Source of the DNA: Diplonema japonicum
Lineage: Eukaryota > Euglenozoa > Diplonemea > Diplonemida > Diplonemidae
Assembly: GCA_964019335.1 (NCBI GenBank)
Contig: OZ025666.1
Coordinates: 188,501-252,500, forward strand
Direction of reading: 5' to 3'
DNA length: 64,000 bases
A program made the position numbers and the translations under genes. Position 1 is the first letter of the stretch. Each line of letters starts with the position of its first letter. The notes below the pieces were generated by a model. It was not told where the DNA came from, ran no database searches, and saw only the letters and a list, made by a program, of their open reading frames with translations. Positions 9,007 through 19,300 of the stretch are shown piece after piece.

Positions 9007-10602
9007 ATGAGCGCAGAAACTGATGTAGTGAATGCACTACTACATCAGCTGCCGACGGGGGGTGTGGCACACCTCTACGACATAAATAGGGATTGGGAGA
9101 CGCAAGGGTACCAAGCGGTGTGGGGTGGGTTGGAGGCTTTTTTGTCAAAGCACAGGGAGTTTGTGGTGTTGGGTGAGGGGCTTGTTTGCAAGGCGGATGG
9201 CGTAGCTTCCCCTTTGGTGTCGCCTGGCAACAGGGGACGGGAGCTGTTCTCGCCGTCTGGGAAGGAGAAGGAACGGCGGAGCAATGAGTTAAGGGTGATG
9301 CGGGAAGAGCTGACGCAGAACACTATGATGATTAATAAAATCAAAGTGGTTCCCGCCCTCACATCGCCGCCGCACTGGCCCGTGCAGAGGGACGTCACAG
9401 CAGTCCCCCCGCAGCCTGTGACCACCCCCCAGCACGCGGGACAGCACTCTAGGTGTATATCGCCAACGCTTCCCGATGATAAAAAAATAGGAGGGACCCT
9501 GCAATCTCCCCCACCCCTCCCGCCTGCTGTGGACTTTTGCCCTGCTGACTCGCCAAGCAGACCTGTCTCGCAAGTGGAGTTGCAGCAGGAGATTAACGAT
9601 GCTGTCACCGGGCTGCAGCTGCGTAAGAACCACTTCATGGAACTTGCGAGCAAAGCAAGGTCAGCGTCTGCGATTGAGGTCTCACCACGTCCCATGTCCC
9701 CGCTGCCTCTTGCGCAGCAACAACAGCAGCCCAGCAACCCACCTTCTCTTCCACCTTCGCTTCCACCATCTTTCCCTGCGCCCACATCTTCGCCATCTCT
9801 TGCTCCTCATTCCGCAATACCTACTCCAACTCACGTCCCGGCGATACAGTCGTTTGCAGCGCCTGCCCAACCGTCTCAGGCAGAGACGGTGTCGGATGCA
9901 GTGGGCGGGTTCCTTGACGCTATGTGTCAGAAGCAGCCAGTGTTTGTTGTAGAGGCGGCGGTGGAGGAGTGGTTGAAGAACCAGGCACGGGCGCCGCTGA
10001 GCTTTCCATACACACCGCATCAGGAGTACAAGGGGATCGTGAGCTACATCCTGTCGAAGAGGGACAGGGCGAACAACCCGCTGGTGGGGAAGGACATTGC
10101 TGCGGACGCGAGCAGCATCGCAGAGGGGTCCGTAGAAGACCTTGTGGTGTGCGCACCGAGGGTCTTCTCGACATCCGACGTGCCAAGCAGCAGTGTGACA
10201 TTCGAACTGGCGTCGCAGGTCTGCCCGTCGCATTATACACTTGCATATGGGGTGCCTGCCCACGTTCGATCCCACCCGCAATATTTCCCCGCTGCAAAGC
10301 TCCGGTCTTGGAAGCTAGAAGGCTCAGCTGACGGTGTCCAGTACCACGTGCTCAGCGTGCACCACAACGATGATGCCTTCGGTCCTGCAGACCGGCCGCA
10401 TGATGTGGTCGTTTCGTTTAAAATACCTGATCCAGCTGAGAGGTGTGTAGATCCCCCCCCCTTAAAAGAAAAAAAAAAGCAAAAACAAAAAAAAAGGTAT
10501 TTCAAGTTCTTCAAGATCACGCAGCTCGGTCCCAACGCTGCCGGGAACCATTCCCTCTCTCTGTCCGGGTTCGAGCTTTACGGCAAGCTGTTGTTAAGAT
10601 GA
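9007..10602 (+). CDS. Discoidin (F5/8 type C)-like domain protein with Pro/Gln-rich middle
   Basis: After splicing, 513 residues: join(9007..10442,10497..10602). The first 70 residues are compact, the middle is low-complexity Ser/Pro/Gln, and the C-terminal 150 residues match the discoidin-like domain found in BTB and HECT proteins. Its features are YTLAYG, LRSWKLEGSADGVQY, FFKITQLGPN and LSLSGFELYGKL. That domain usually binds partners rather than catalysing. A 54-base intron (donor GTGTGT, acceptor AAAAAG) interrupts the last strands. It has a length divisible by three and no stop, so it also reads through as a lysine-rich insert. The ATG at 9007 is the first in frame after an AG at 8994-8995. 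Confidence 0.65.
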   Translation: MSAETDVVNALLHQLPTGGVAHLYDINRDWETQGYQAVWGGLEAFLSKHREFVVLGEGLVCKADGVASPLVSPGNRGRELFSPSGKEKERRSNELRVMREELTQNTMMINKIKVVPALTSPPHWPVQRDVTAVPPQPVTTPQHAGQHSRCISPTLPDDKKIGGTLQSPPPLPPAVDFCPADSPSRPVSQVELQQEINDAVTGLQLRKNHFMELASKARSASAIEVSPRPMSPLPLAQQQQQPSNPPSLPPSLPPSFPAPTSSPSLAPHSAIPTPTHVPAIQSFAAPAQPSQAETVSDAVGGFLDAMCQKQPVFVVEAAVEEWLKNQARAPLSFPYTPHQEYKGIVSYILSKRDRANNPLVGKDIAADASSIAEGSVEDLVVCAPRVFSTSDVPSSSVTFELASQVCPSHYTLAYGVPAHVRSHPQYFPAAKLRSWKLEGSADGVQYHVLSVHHNDDAFGPADRPHDVVVSFKIPDPAERCVDPPPLKEKKKQKQKKRYFKFFKITQLGPNAAGNHSLSLSGFELYGKLLLR

Positions 10603-10912
10603 GCTTCAATGGGGTTTGACGAAACGAATGTAATGTGGGCACCGGCGCACGACATCATTATCTGAAGCTTTAGAGTCGTCCACCCCCCTCCCCCTCCCCC
10701 TCCCCCCACCCCTTCTTAGATTTCTGTTGTATCTTTATTTTAATTCAAAAAAACTTTTTTTTGGCGAATACCTAGCTCCCCCCCCCCTTTTTTTCTTTTT
10801 ATTACGAAAAAAAAAATGTTGAAAATATTTTGTGTTGTCGTAATGTTTTTTTCCTTTCTACAGCACAAAGAGAGGGGGAAAAGAGAAGGAAAAAAGAAAA
10901 AAAGAAGAAAAA

Positions 10913-11248
10913 ATGCAAGCACAACATAAACGTAAGGTGCTGAAGTTGTACCGGGGCTTGCTTAAACTCGCCACAAAATTCCCCGAGAGTGAGGTGGCGT
11001 GGGAAAATAACAGAATACCGATGTCGGACGAGCTGCGTGTTGAGATAAGAACAGCGTTCAAAGATAACCGTGGGGAAGTCGACCCCCGGAGGATGGAGAG
11101 GCAGGTGAACGAAGCAAATCGGATAAAAAAAATGCTGGAGGTGATTATACAAGATGGCTTTACCAGAATGTATTCAACAGTTAGGGAGTATCACACTTGG
11201 GGCGCTTTGTCGGTCCGGGAAATGCATAGGCTGAAAGAAAAAGAATGA
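10913..11248 (+). CDS. LYR-motif (Complex1_LYR) mitochondrial protein
   Basis: Protein of 111 residues, the usual size for this family. The diagnostic LYR tripeptide followed by a basic/hydrophobic helix is at residues 12-14 (KLYRGLLKLA), and the arginine-rich helices expected downstream are present (DPRRMERQVNEANRIKKML). LYR proteins are accessory factors in mitochondria: they help assemble respiratory complexes or bind acyl carrier protein and the Fe-S machinery. Which paralogue this is cannot be said. The start lies 50 bases after TCCTTTCTACAG (AG 10862-10863), behind an A/G-rich leader. Confidence 0.75.
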   Translation: MQAQHKRKVLKLYRGLLKLATKFPESEVAWENNRIPMSDELRVEIRTAFKDNRGEVDPRRMERQVNEANRIKKMLEVIIQDGFTRMYSTVREYHTWGALSVREMHRLKEKE

Positions 11249-11354
11249 AAAAAAAAAAAAAAAAAACAGAAAAAAATAGTGTTTTTCATTTTTTTTTTTT
11301 TTTTTCCGAAAAAAAAAAAAAAAAAAAAAAAAGAGAAGCCCCACTTAAATGTAA

Positions 11355-11861
11355 ATGTCCACTGACCTCGTTAGACAAGTTTCTGTATCGGTTGGGTTGG
11401 TCCCCCCCAGTATGCAATATATTCAGAAAGACCGGTATGAAAGGTTTCTAAGTGAGGCGTATTGCGGTGGGGAGTTGTATCGGGAAAAGGATAGGAAAGT
11501 ATTTAGAGGGAAAAACCTGAGAGCGGCGGGAAGGGTCAAGAAAGGCTTGGCAACAACCAACAGAAAACTCTCGCCCCTCTCCACTACTGATACGCTTGAG
11601 GTCGGGACACTCGGCCAAGGCCAGCCGCGGAAACCAGTAAGCTCCCCCGTTTCGAATCACGATTTCCCATTGTTGAAGGGCACTGTACCGCTGCCACCAA
11701 GCGGGCCCCACTTTGCCCATCAGCATCCGAAAAAAAGAATCGTGAACACTGTAAAAAAAGAGATCCTCGTAGGCTGGGGAGGAGTGACCCTTCCTATACA
11801 CCAACCTCTCAACAAAAGGGATAGAAACGCAGCCCCTTTAAGGGTTGCTTATCTTACCTGA
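11355..11861 (+). CDS. Small basic protein of unknown function
   Basis: Open frame of 168 residues with balanced composition between poly-A/poly-T spacers. The N-terminal part is helical and charged (QYIQKDRYERFLSEAYCGGELYREKDRK), the rest Ser/Pro/Lys-rich. The family is not recognised. The start is uncertain: a strong acceptor-like CCCCCCCAG ends at 11410, directly before an in-frame ATG at 11412, so the protein may begin at that methionine (residue 20 of the longer frame). Confidence 0.5.
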   Translation: MSTDLVRQVSVSVGLVPPSMQYIQKDRYERFLSEAYCGGELYREKDRKVFRGKNLRAAGRVKKGLATTNRKLSPLSTTDTLEVGTLGQGQPRKPVSSPVSNHDFPLLKGTVPLPPSGPHFAHQHPKKRIVNTVKKEILVGWGGVTLPIHQPLNKRDRNAAPLRVAYLT

Positions 11862-12017
11862 CTGTACTTGCAATACAGTACATATACTTTTGCTGGTTTT
11901 CTTTTTTTTTGGGGGGGGGAGTGGGTGGGGTATGGCAGCTACAGAGCAGAACATTTTTTTCCCCCCCTTCTTCCATCCCTGACCACGGACCCGTTTTTCT
12001 TGTACCCCCGCTGTTCT

Positions 12018-12058
<41 letters not shown>

Positions 12059-12186
12059 CTCATATATATTTTCTCTCTCTCTCTCTCACTCCCCGTTTCC
12101 AAATCATCACCAAACACACACAGGTTGTTTAATTTAATTTAGATTAATTTCGTATTTCAAAAAAAAATAATAATAATAAAATAATA

Positions 12187-13374
12187 ATGATGCAAGTTGA
12201 AGATCAAGCAGGCTTAGGCCAACTAGCTGTCTGCCTCCGGGGCCTCGTGTACGGAGGCAGCAACAAGGCAGGGGTTGGAACCAACACCTTGCCGAGGCCA
12301 GCGAACTGGCTCCCAGCTTTTCAACAAAACGAATCGACCTCAGAAGGGCAAGGTAACACTTCGGGCACCGCTTCACAAGGGGAACACGGGCACGGCCACC
12401 ATCACACAAACAGCAGACACCATCCTAAGGTGAGGTCTCTTCCACAAGTAGGAGGGAAGCCCACACATCGAAAGAAAAACGAAGGCGGGTGCGACGTCCC
12501 AGGTTGGGTCACACTGTCGAGCCCGAACACCAAGGTCACACTAAAGAGGGACATTGTTGATTTTGTAAACTACATGCAACTGTCAGAACAAGAAACAGAA
12601 GAACGGGATGCTGTGGTTGCATCCGTCACCCAGTGCATTGCGATGGTGAAGCCGGAAGCTGTTGTGAGCGATCCTTTTAAACAGATAGCACTGCCAGGTG
12701 CGAGGGTTGATTTGATGGTTAGAAACGCGGGTGATTTCGGAAATCTCGCAACGTTGTTGACCCCGCACACCGAAAGCCCCAAGCACGAGACTGACGGGAC
12801 GGTAGCTTTCACATTCAGAAAATTTTCCGTTTGTTTGAAGGAAGCGTCTTTGACAGACGTGGAGCCGATCATCGGGAAATATTTGGAAGAGATCCCACAA
12901 CTTCGTGCTACGATTGTTCTTATTCAAGCGATTCTGCAGCAGTGTAATTTGGTGCATGTTGTGGGGGGGCTTGACTTATGGACGTTAATCGTGATGTTGG
13001 TGGCTGTTTACGTGCGTTACAATAGTGTGGAGAACAGTGCTTCGAGGCTTTTTATGGATTTTTTGGCGTGTTTTGGGTGGGCGTTTGATTATGCGATGCA
13101 CGGGGTTGATTTGAACCTGTTGTCGTCCGGGTCGAACTGGCCGGTGAAGCAGCATGACTCGTTTTTGTCGGTTAGTGATCCTCTCAACCCTTCTGTTAAC
13201 CTGAGTGCTTCCGCATCCCGTGCGCAGCAGCTTCGCGCTACTTTTCAGTATTGTTACGTTTCGTTGTCTAAGTGGGAACACGGAAACACCACTCACAAAT
13301 ATATCTCCCCCTTGGCTAACATCATCGCGCACAAAAAACTTCCTGCAAGGCCCTCCAGGCCTGTTGGGTCGTAG
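12187..13374 (+). CDS. TRF4/PAPD5-like nucleotidyltransferase homologue lacking catalytic residues
   Basis: Protein of 395 residues. The C-terminal two thirds follow the layout of non-canonical poly(A) polymerases. A helix RDIVDFVNYMQLSEQETEERDAVV sits where TRF4 proteins have the helix before the active site. It is followed by the central domain with GGLDLWTLIVMLVAVYV, the FMDFLACFGWAFDY segment and SVSDPLNPSVNL before the last helix. The active-site region (about residues 158-178) reads PFKQIALPGARVDLMV where active members have a Gly-Ser motif and two aspartates (GS...D-x-D). The Gly-Ser is absent and only one Asp remains, so activity is doubtful. Residues 1-100 are low-complexity with a His-rich patch. 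It could be a pseudoenzyme partner in an RNA surveillance complex. Confidence 0.75.
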   Translation: MMQVEDQAGLGQLAVCLRGLVYGGSNKAGVGTNTLPRPANWLPAFQQNESTSEGQGNTSGTASQGEHGHGHHHTNSRHHPKVRSLPQVGGKPTHRKKNEGGCDVPGWVTLSSPNTKVTLKRDIVDFVNYMQLSEQETEERDAVVASVTQCIAMVKPEAVVSDPFKQIALPGARVDLMVRNAGDFGNLATLLTPHTESPKHETDGTVAFTFRKFSVCLKEASLTDVEPIIGKYLEEIPQLRATIVLIQAILQQCNLVHVVGGLDLWTLIVMLVAVYVRYNSVENSASRLFMDFLACFGWAFDYAMHGVDLNLLSSGSNWPVKQHDSFLSVSDPLNPSVNLSASASRAQQLRATFQYCYVSLSKWEHGNTTHKYISPLANIIAHKKLPARPSRPVGS

Positions 13375-13480
13375 AAAAAAAAAAAAAAGAAAAAAAAAAC
13401 TTTTTTTTTTTAAAACGTGTGGTGTTGTTTATATATAGGCCAAAAAAAAAAAATAAAGAGAAGAACAAAAAAAAATTTTT

Positions 13481-13484
<4 letters not shown>

Positions 13485-13521
<37 letters not shown>
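13485..13521. repeat. (TA)n microsatellite
   Basis: About 18 TA units in a row, flanked by A-rich sequence. Shorter TA tracts occur at 42505-42513 and 45451-45470. Confidence 0.9.
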
Positions 13522-13523
<2 letters not shown>

Positions 13524-13988
13524 TGGTACGCACAAATTTTAACAGCGCCAGAAGATAGTTTTTTTTTTTTTTTTTTTTGTAAACATTATAATAAAAAAAA
13601 AAAGGAAATAAAAAACTACTATATTTTTTTATGTCCATTTTTTTTTATTTATTTCCATATATGGTTAAAGGTACTGAAACCACAATAAAGGGGGTTTTTT
13701 TTTTTCTCTTCTTTATCCCTTCTTCTCATAACTACATTCTTCTTTTTTTTTTCCTCCCTCTCACACTACGATTAAAAAAAAAAAAAAAATTAATAAAAAA
13801 AAAATATATATATTCCCTCTCTGCTTTCACTTATTTGTTCTTCTTTTTTTCCTTTTCTTTCCATTCTTTCGTTTCTTGCAGTAGTGGGCCTGTTGGCGTC
13901 GCACCGGGCCTTGTTGCCCCTGTAGATTGTTTTTTTTTTTTTTTTTTTCCCTCCTTTCTTTTATTAATAACTTATCTCACAAACGGGT

Positions 13989-15073
13989 ATGATGCTTGAA
14001 AAGCTGGGAAGCAGGAATAGAGGTACATTGTCCCCCCCCTCCTTCGGGTCAGCGAACCCCCCTGCCCAGAGGGCTACTTCTCTAGCACCAGTTTTTCTAT
14101 GGGACAAGGCTTTTTATTTCGGTGAGGCCTGCTGTTTTGGGATTATTATACAAGAGGCCTGGAGCTGTTCTTCAGGCGGGCGGTGTGATGATTCTGACTC
14201 CAGGTTCGGTACACTACTCAGGACTGGGAGAAAAAAAAAAAAAGTATTTTTTTTTTCCATCTTCCTCCCTCATTTGTTACATGATTTTATAATTATTATT
14301 TTTTTTTCTCTCCACAAAAATGATTTTTTTTTTTGAATGGCGCCATGTGTATTGAATGAAAAAAAAAGTAAAGAGAATGGGGGGGGGAAAAAAAACAAAA
14401 AACGGAGTGAAAAAGGAGCGATCTCGATTTCCTTTTGTGCCCCGCCTTTTCTTCTTCTCTTTTTTTTTTCCCTCCTCCCTTCTCTTCCTTACTTTACCCC
14501 CCATCCTACTCTGTTACTTATCTCCCTTCCAGCGCGCAACCAGGTGAACTGGCGCGCCCCTGTTGCCCTTCTTCTCGGTAATTCAGGGTATAAAACACTA
14601 GGAAAAAAAATGAAAAGAAAAAAAAAAAAAAAAAAAAGGGAAGATAAAAAAAAAGAGGAAAATATCTCTCAAAAACCTTTTTTTTTTTTAAAAAAAAAGA
14701 AACTGGATAGTATTTTTATTATAAAATAGTAATCTTCATTTCCATTCTTTTTTTTTCTTTTTTTTTTTAAACATTTATTTGTTCTGAGAGGTGGTGCTAC
14801 ACCTCCTCCCAATCATTCTAAACCCCCCCCCCCCCCCCCCCAACCCGCTTTGGAGAATTTGTTTTTTTGACATTAATGCTAGCTATTCTCGTATCCCCCC
14901 CCCCCCCCCCTCTCTTCTGTTAACCTTCTTCCACCACAAAAAAGAGTACTTGTTTCTACCCCCACCCTCTCCTTCCCCAGCCCGATTCTTCTCGGTGCCG
15001 TCTTCCATCATCACGCAAATCGCACGAGAAAAATAAAATAGGAGAAGAGGGCAAACCCCAGCCCAGTTGTGAA

Positions 15074-15104
<31 letters not shown>

Positions 15105-15320
15105 CGACTTCTTATCCGTTTTTTTCCCCCCCTTGGGCGTTTCTCTCGCCGCTTCTTTGCATGATTCAACACCAGTGCAAGCTCTAGGAGCTTCTTGTTG
15201 AATGCACTACTACAGGTACTACACACAAATGAGGCCTCGTCTGCCGTGTCTCAGAAAGGTGTTCAAGTAGTGAACAAAGTCAGCCCACAAACCACCTTGC
15301 TTTTAGTGGGAAAAAAAAAA
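13989..15320 (+). CDS. Possible multi-exon gene, unresolved
   Basis: Coding-like islands with splice signals. An ATG at 13989 opens an exon to 14022; a GTACAT...GGGTCAG intron (14023-14052, 30 bases) leads to 14053-14121; a GTGAGG...TTCTTCAG intron (14122-14175, 54 bases) leads to 14176 onward. Both introns are stopless and divisible by three. The spliced product would begin MMLEKLGSRNRANPPAQRAT. Further islands at 14533-14605 (acceptor CCCTTCCAG) and 15176-15312 (acceptor TTCAACACCAG, encoding SFLLNALLQVLHTNEASSAV) might be later exons. No family is recognised and the joins between islands are not established. Confidence 0.3.
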
Positions 15321-15442
15321 AAAAAAAAAAAAGTGGGCTCCCTGTGGCACGAAATTTCGTTTATTCGGAAACAATTTCCTTTTTTGTTTCCCTTTTTCTT
15401 TTCCCCCTTCTAATTACGAACTGTCACCATTATGTAGAAGGG

Positions 15443-15477
<35 letters not shown>

Positions 15478-15503
15478 ATGACAATATCCATTGTCACGGA
15501 GTG

Positions 15504-16187
15504 ATGGTGATCAGAATTGCAGTAACCCGTAACGGACTAAAAAAGGAAGACACAGCAGCTGTGAACAGGCTGCTCACAGAGAGAGCAGGAATAGTACAGT
15601 TGGTGGTAGATCCGGAGAGGAGCCTCGAATTATTTGACATTTTGGTGGTGGGGGAGAACGGCAAGTTGAGCCCCAAGGTCTTACTGGGCTTGGTCTATGG
15701 CGCACCACTAGTCACAATGGACTGGGTACACAAGATGCTGTTGCACCCTGCTGGTGAGATTGACCATTGGGCACATTTAGACCCAAAATGGAAGGAACCT
15801 TGTTTGGCCTACTCGTCCTTTCCAAAACCGTTAAAGGACATGAACATCCATGTTACCCCCTCCACACCTCTCATGCCTTTACTTTCTCACATCATCAAGT
15901 GTGCGGGTGGCACTGTTGGACCCTTATGTGACGCGGCCTTGGTCATCTCTTCAGCTCCGGAACAGACCTCTCTCCCGCAAGTATCCTCGTCATGGCTTTA
16001 CCAGTCTGTCACCCTATCCCGTCCTGCTGTGTACCAGCCGTATCTCATACCAGGTAGCGGGCGACCTCCTCCGCTCTCTGTGAAAAAGGTAACACCAGAG
16101 AAAAAGCGAAACCCCTCAGTTAGTGATGACGATGACCTATTGGTTAGACGGAAGAAAAGAAGGCGGAGGTTCGGACACCCTTTGTAA
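15504..16187 (+). CDS. Tandem BRCT-domain protein
   Basis: Protein of 227 residues with two BRCT-like repeats. Repeat 1 (about residues 3-75) ends with the characteristic GLVYGAPLVTMDWVHKML, including the conserved Trp. Repeat 2 (about 112-180) has LLSHIIKCAGGTVG followed by LPQVSSSWLYQSV. A basic tail KKVTPEKKRNP...RRKKRRRRFG is a nuclear localisation signal. Paired BRCTs usually bind phosphoserine peptides in the DNA damage response. No second domain is present. The true start is the ATG at 15504; a nine-codon upstream frame (ATG at 15478) ends in a TGA that overlaps it as TGATG. Confidence 0.7.
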   Translation: MVIRIAVTRNGLKKEDTAAVNRLLTERAGIVQLVVDPERSLELFDILVVGENGKLSPKVLLGLVYGAPLVTMDWVHKMLLHPAGEIDHWAHLDPKWKEPCLAYSSFPKPLKDMNIHVTPSTPLMPLLSHIIKCAGGTVGPLCDAALVISSAPEQTSLPQVSSSWLYQSVTLSRPAVYQPYLIPGSGRPPPLSVKKVTPEKKRNPSVSDDDDLLVRRKKRRRRFGHPL

Positions 16188-16321
16188 ACAGTTTTTTTTT
16201 ATTATTATTTTTTTATTTCCCCACCATTTTTTTTTTTTGTTCTCTTCTTAGCTCATGGGGAAAGAAAAAAAGTTCGTTTCTGCTGTTCTCCTCTCCAACC
16301 CCACTACCCAGGAAATGTCAA

Positions 16322-19300
16322 ATGCAAGACGACTGCCAGTGGGACGAGGATGAAGAAGAGGAGGAGGAGGAAGATGAGAAGGCAAACACGGTGGTTCTGA
16401 ACAAAGACGGGGAAATCGAAAACGACAAAAAGCTAGCAACAGCACATGATGACAGCGATGAGGAGATCTGCATGAAGTGCGGCTTCTACACAGCGATGAC
16501 GGAGATCTGCTACACCACAAAACTTCCGCATAAACCACAGAAGGACGGCACCAAACCACCCAACCCAGTAGTTGAACAAAAGGAAGAAAAGGAAGAACTT
16601 GCAACAACCAAAGAAGACATCAAAGAGGAACACCCCGCAACCACACCATCTGAATCTGGAAAACAAGAAGCCAAACCAAACAGCGATGATGACAGCGATG
16701 AGGAGATCTGCATGAAGTGCGGCTTCTACACGGCGATGACGGAGATATGTTTCATTACAAAGCTTCCGCATAAACCCAAAGAAGAAGCAGAAGAAGGAGA
16801 GCCACCATCTCCACTTAAGGCAGAAACCCCGTCAAAACAAGAAAAGGAAGAAGACAGCGATGAGGAAATCTGCATGAAATGCGGCTTCTACACAGCGATG
16901 ACGGAAATCTGCTTCATCACGAAACTTCCGCATAAGATTGTGAAAACGCAACCCGAAGAAGCGCCAACGATGGAAGAAAGTGAAGACGACGAAGAAGAAG
17001 AAGAAGAAGAATGCCCGAAATGTGGATTCTCGTTAAGCATGGTGGCAACCTGCCCCGAGACACAGCTACCACATGTTGCCCAGAGCGAGAAAACATTAAA
17101 AGAAGCTGCTGAGATCTGCGAAAAACAACCCAGCGATGAAGAGGACGAGGATGAGGAAGAGGAAGAGGATTGTTCTGCTTGCGGCTTCTCAATAAGCATG
17201 TCTGCAACGTGTCCTGCAACATCTCTCCCTCACGTTTCAAAAACCGCACCGGCTGGCAAACAACAAGAAACAAACGACAAAAACCCTGCCGAGCCAGAAA
17301 TATGCTTCGCCTGCGGGGAGGGTATGGACGCCGTAGTGATGTGTCAGATGACAGGGCTGCCGCATAGAAAGCAAGATCAGGAGGAGGACGACGACGGTGG
17401 CGAAGACCTGGTGGTGGGCCCGTGGGAAAAACTTCGCAAAAGGGTTCCAAAAAGGGATCGGGATTGGAAACGAACGGTGGACAGAGACCCGAAAACAGAG
17501 TGGAAGGAGAAAATAAAAACGCAGATGGACAGGAAAGGCCTCCCACCGTTGGTGCCGCCGAAGGCGAAACAGGAAGCCCCTCCATCACCACCTCCTCCTG
17601 CGGCAACCTTTACCGACGAGGACATCGTCAGCATACCAAGCGAAGCGAACGAGAGCTTTCCCAACACGTTTAGTTTGTCGACGTGCAACCCTGTCGAGGA
17701 TGCTGACCCGTCCATTTCGGAGTTCAGTGAACTAGACTCCGTGCCGATTCCTGACATATTCCCATCGTTACTGCAACTCCCCCCGCCTGCTTCGCCTACT
17801 GACTGTTCTCGAGAAGAGCCGGAACCGCACGATACTCCTGAGGATGTGTTTGTCTCGCGTCTCCCACGGCGGTCCCTGTCGCCCATCCCAACACTCACAC
17901 CAGTCCCTCGCCCGCCCCTCACCCCCGAGACAGATGCTGTCGACTACCACGACCTCATGGACAAGGCCACCGACGTCCGCGATGCTTGTTCTGTTGTCCT
18001 GGCCTCCTTGGAAGACTCGCCCAACCACTACGCTTCTTCATCCCCGCAGCCTATATTCTATATCGAGCCTGGTTCCTTAGTCAGAAAAGCCGCGATGGAA
18101 TGGTTGCTGGACGTCAAATGCGTTTCAAAAGGCGACTCCTACAGCGAGTCCACACACAACAGCTCCGACGATAAGCCTGTCGAGGCTGAGGAGGCAACCC
18201 ACGACACTGCCGAAGAGGAGGAGGGGGAGGTGGAGGACAAAGAAGAGGAACCGGCTTCTCCCGAACCGGCACTCCCCGTGTCACGGCCGTCACCTTGGGT
18301 GGACCTGTCGAAGCTGCTTGTGAATGTTTGTTATGACGGCGGAGCGCAGGAGCGTGAGGCATCGTACAGCAGAAGAGAGGAGCTTGTCGCTGTTATTGCA
18401 GACGGTAAGAAAGAAGAAATAGAGCTGGAAGATGAGGAACCAGAGGAGACACAAGTACCCGAGTCTAAAAAACCGGAGCCAGAACCTGAGCTTGAACCTG
18501 AACCAAAACCCATCTCTGAGGAAGTTAAAGAAGAGCCCACCCCGCCGCCCTCACCGAAGTTGCCTTGTGATGCGTGTGTTGGGACTTCGCCTATAGAGGT
18601 AGTGTTGACGGACGCAACTGCGACTCCTGAGACGTCTTCAGTTGTCCTTGAGGCACCAGATGAGCACGTAGCGCAGCCTGCTGCTCTTGTCCTCGGTTCT
18701 TACGGATATCTCGCAACAGCAGGGTTCGAGGCACCAAACGTGTCGGGACACCCCACCGCAAGTCCACCCATGCAGCCGTACCTCCCACCGTCAGCACCGT
18801 CGGCACATGCGACGTGGGACTACATGCCTGTACGCGTACAGCACTATACTGACCCTCCTCTCCTTGACCCCCCTGCCTCTCGGCGCCTTCCCTCATCCAG
18901 CGTTTTGGAGATGACGTCCATCCCCATCCCCAAGACATCCCCTGCCCCCGCAAGCTTTGCTGTTACGCTGAACGAGAGAGCATGCAAGGAAACTGAAACC
19001 ATGCAGTACTTACCGATACAAAATAGGCCCGTTGAAGTCAGCCGCCCATCCCCGCCGCTTGCTGATGTCGACGAATCTGTATGGAAGTACGAAACGATAC
19101 CTATGACTCCAGCTGGTGGGCACGTGCAACAGACACAGTCGTCTCCTGTGCATGTCGAGGAAAATGAGGTTGAAAAGGTCAGCGCAGTCTCGCCGGTGCC
19201 TGCTGTGGGGTACGATGTGATGCCCTCGCCGCGCAGGGTGGACACGGTAACACCAGCAGGTTCTCATGCATCGATGCAGGTTCAGCCCACATCAGCGGGG

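Larger units (their letters stand above)
13375..15503. other. Long AT-rich spacer with coding-like islands
   Basis: About 2.1 kb dominated by poly-A, poly-T and poly-C runs, including C runs near 14823-14842 and 14897-14910, and a (TA)n tract. Islands of balanced composition occur at 13865-13930, 13989-14230, 14533-14605 and 15176-15380. They may be exons of a small gene (next entry) or non-coding RNA. A trans-splice-like AG at 15436-15437 closes the spacer before the BRCT gene. Confidence 0.5.

Noticed and set aside
9029-15214. Shared 16-base sequence at 9029-9044 and 15199-15214
   Set aside because: A single exact match of this length is about as likely as not by chance in 64 kb, and the flanks do not align.
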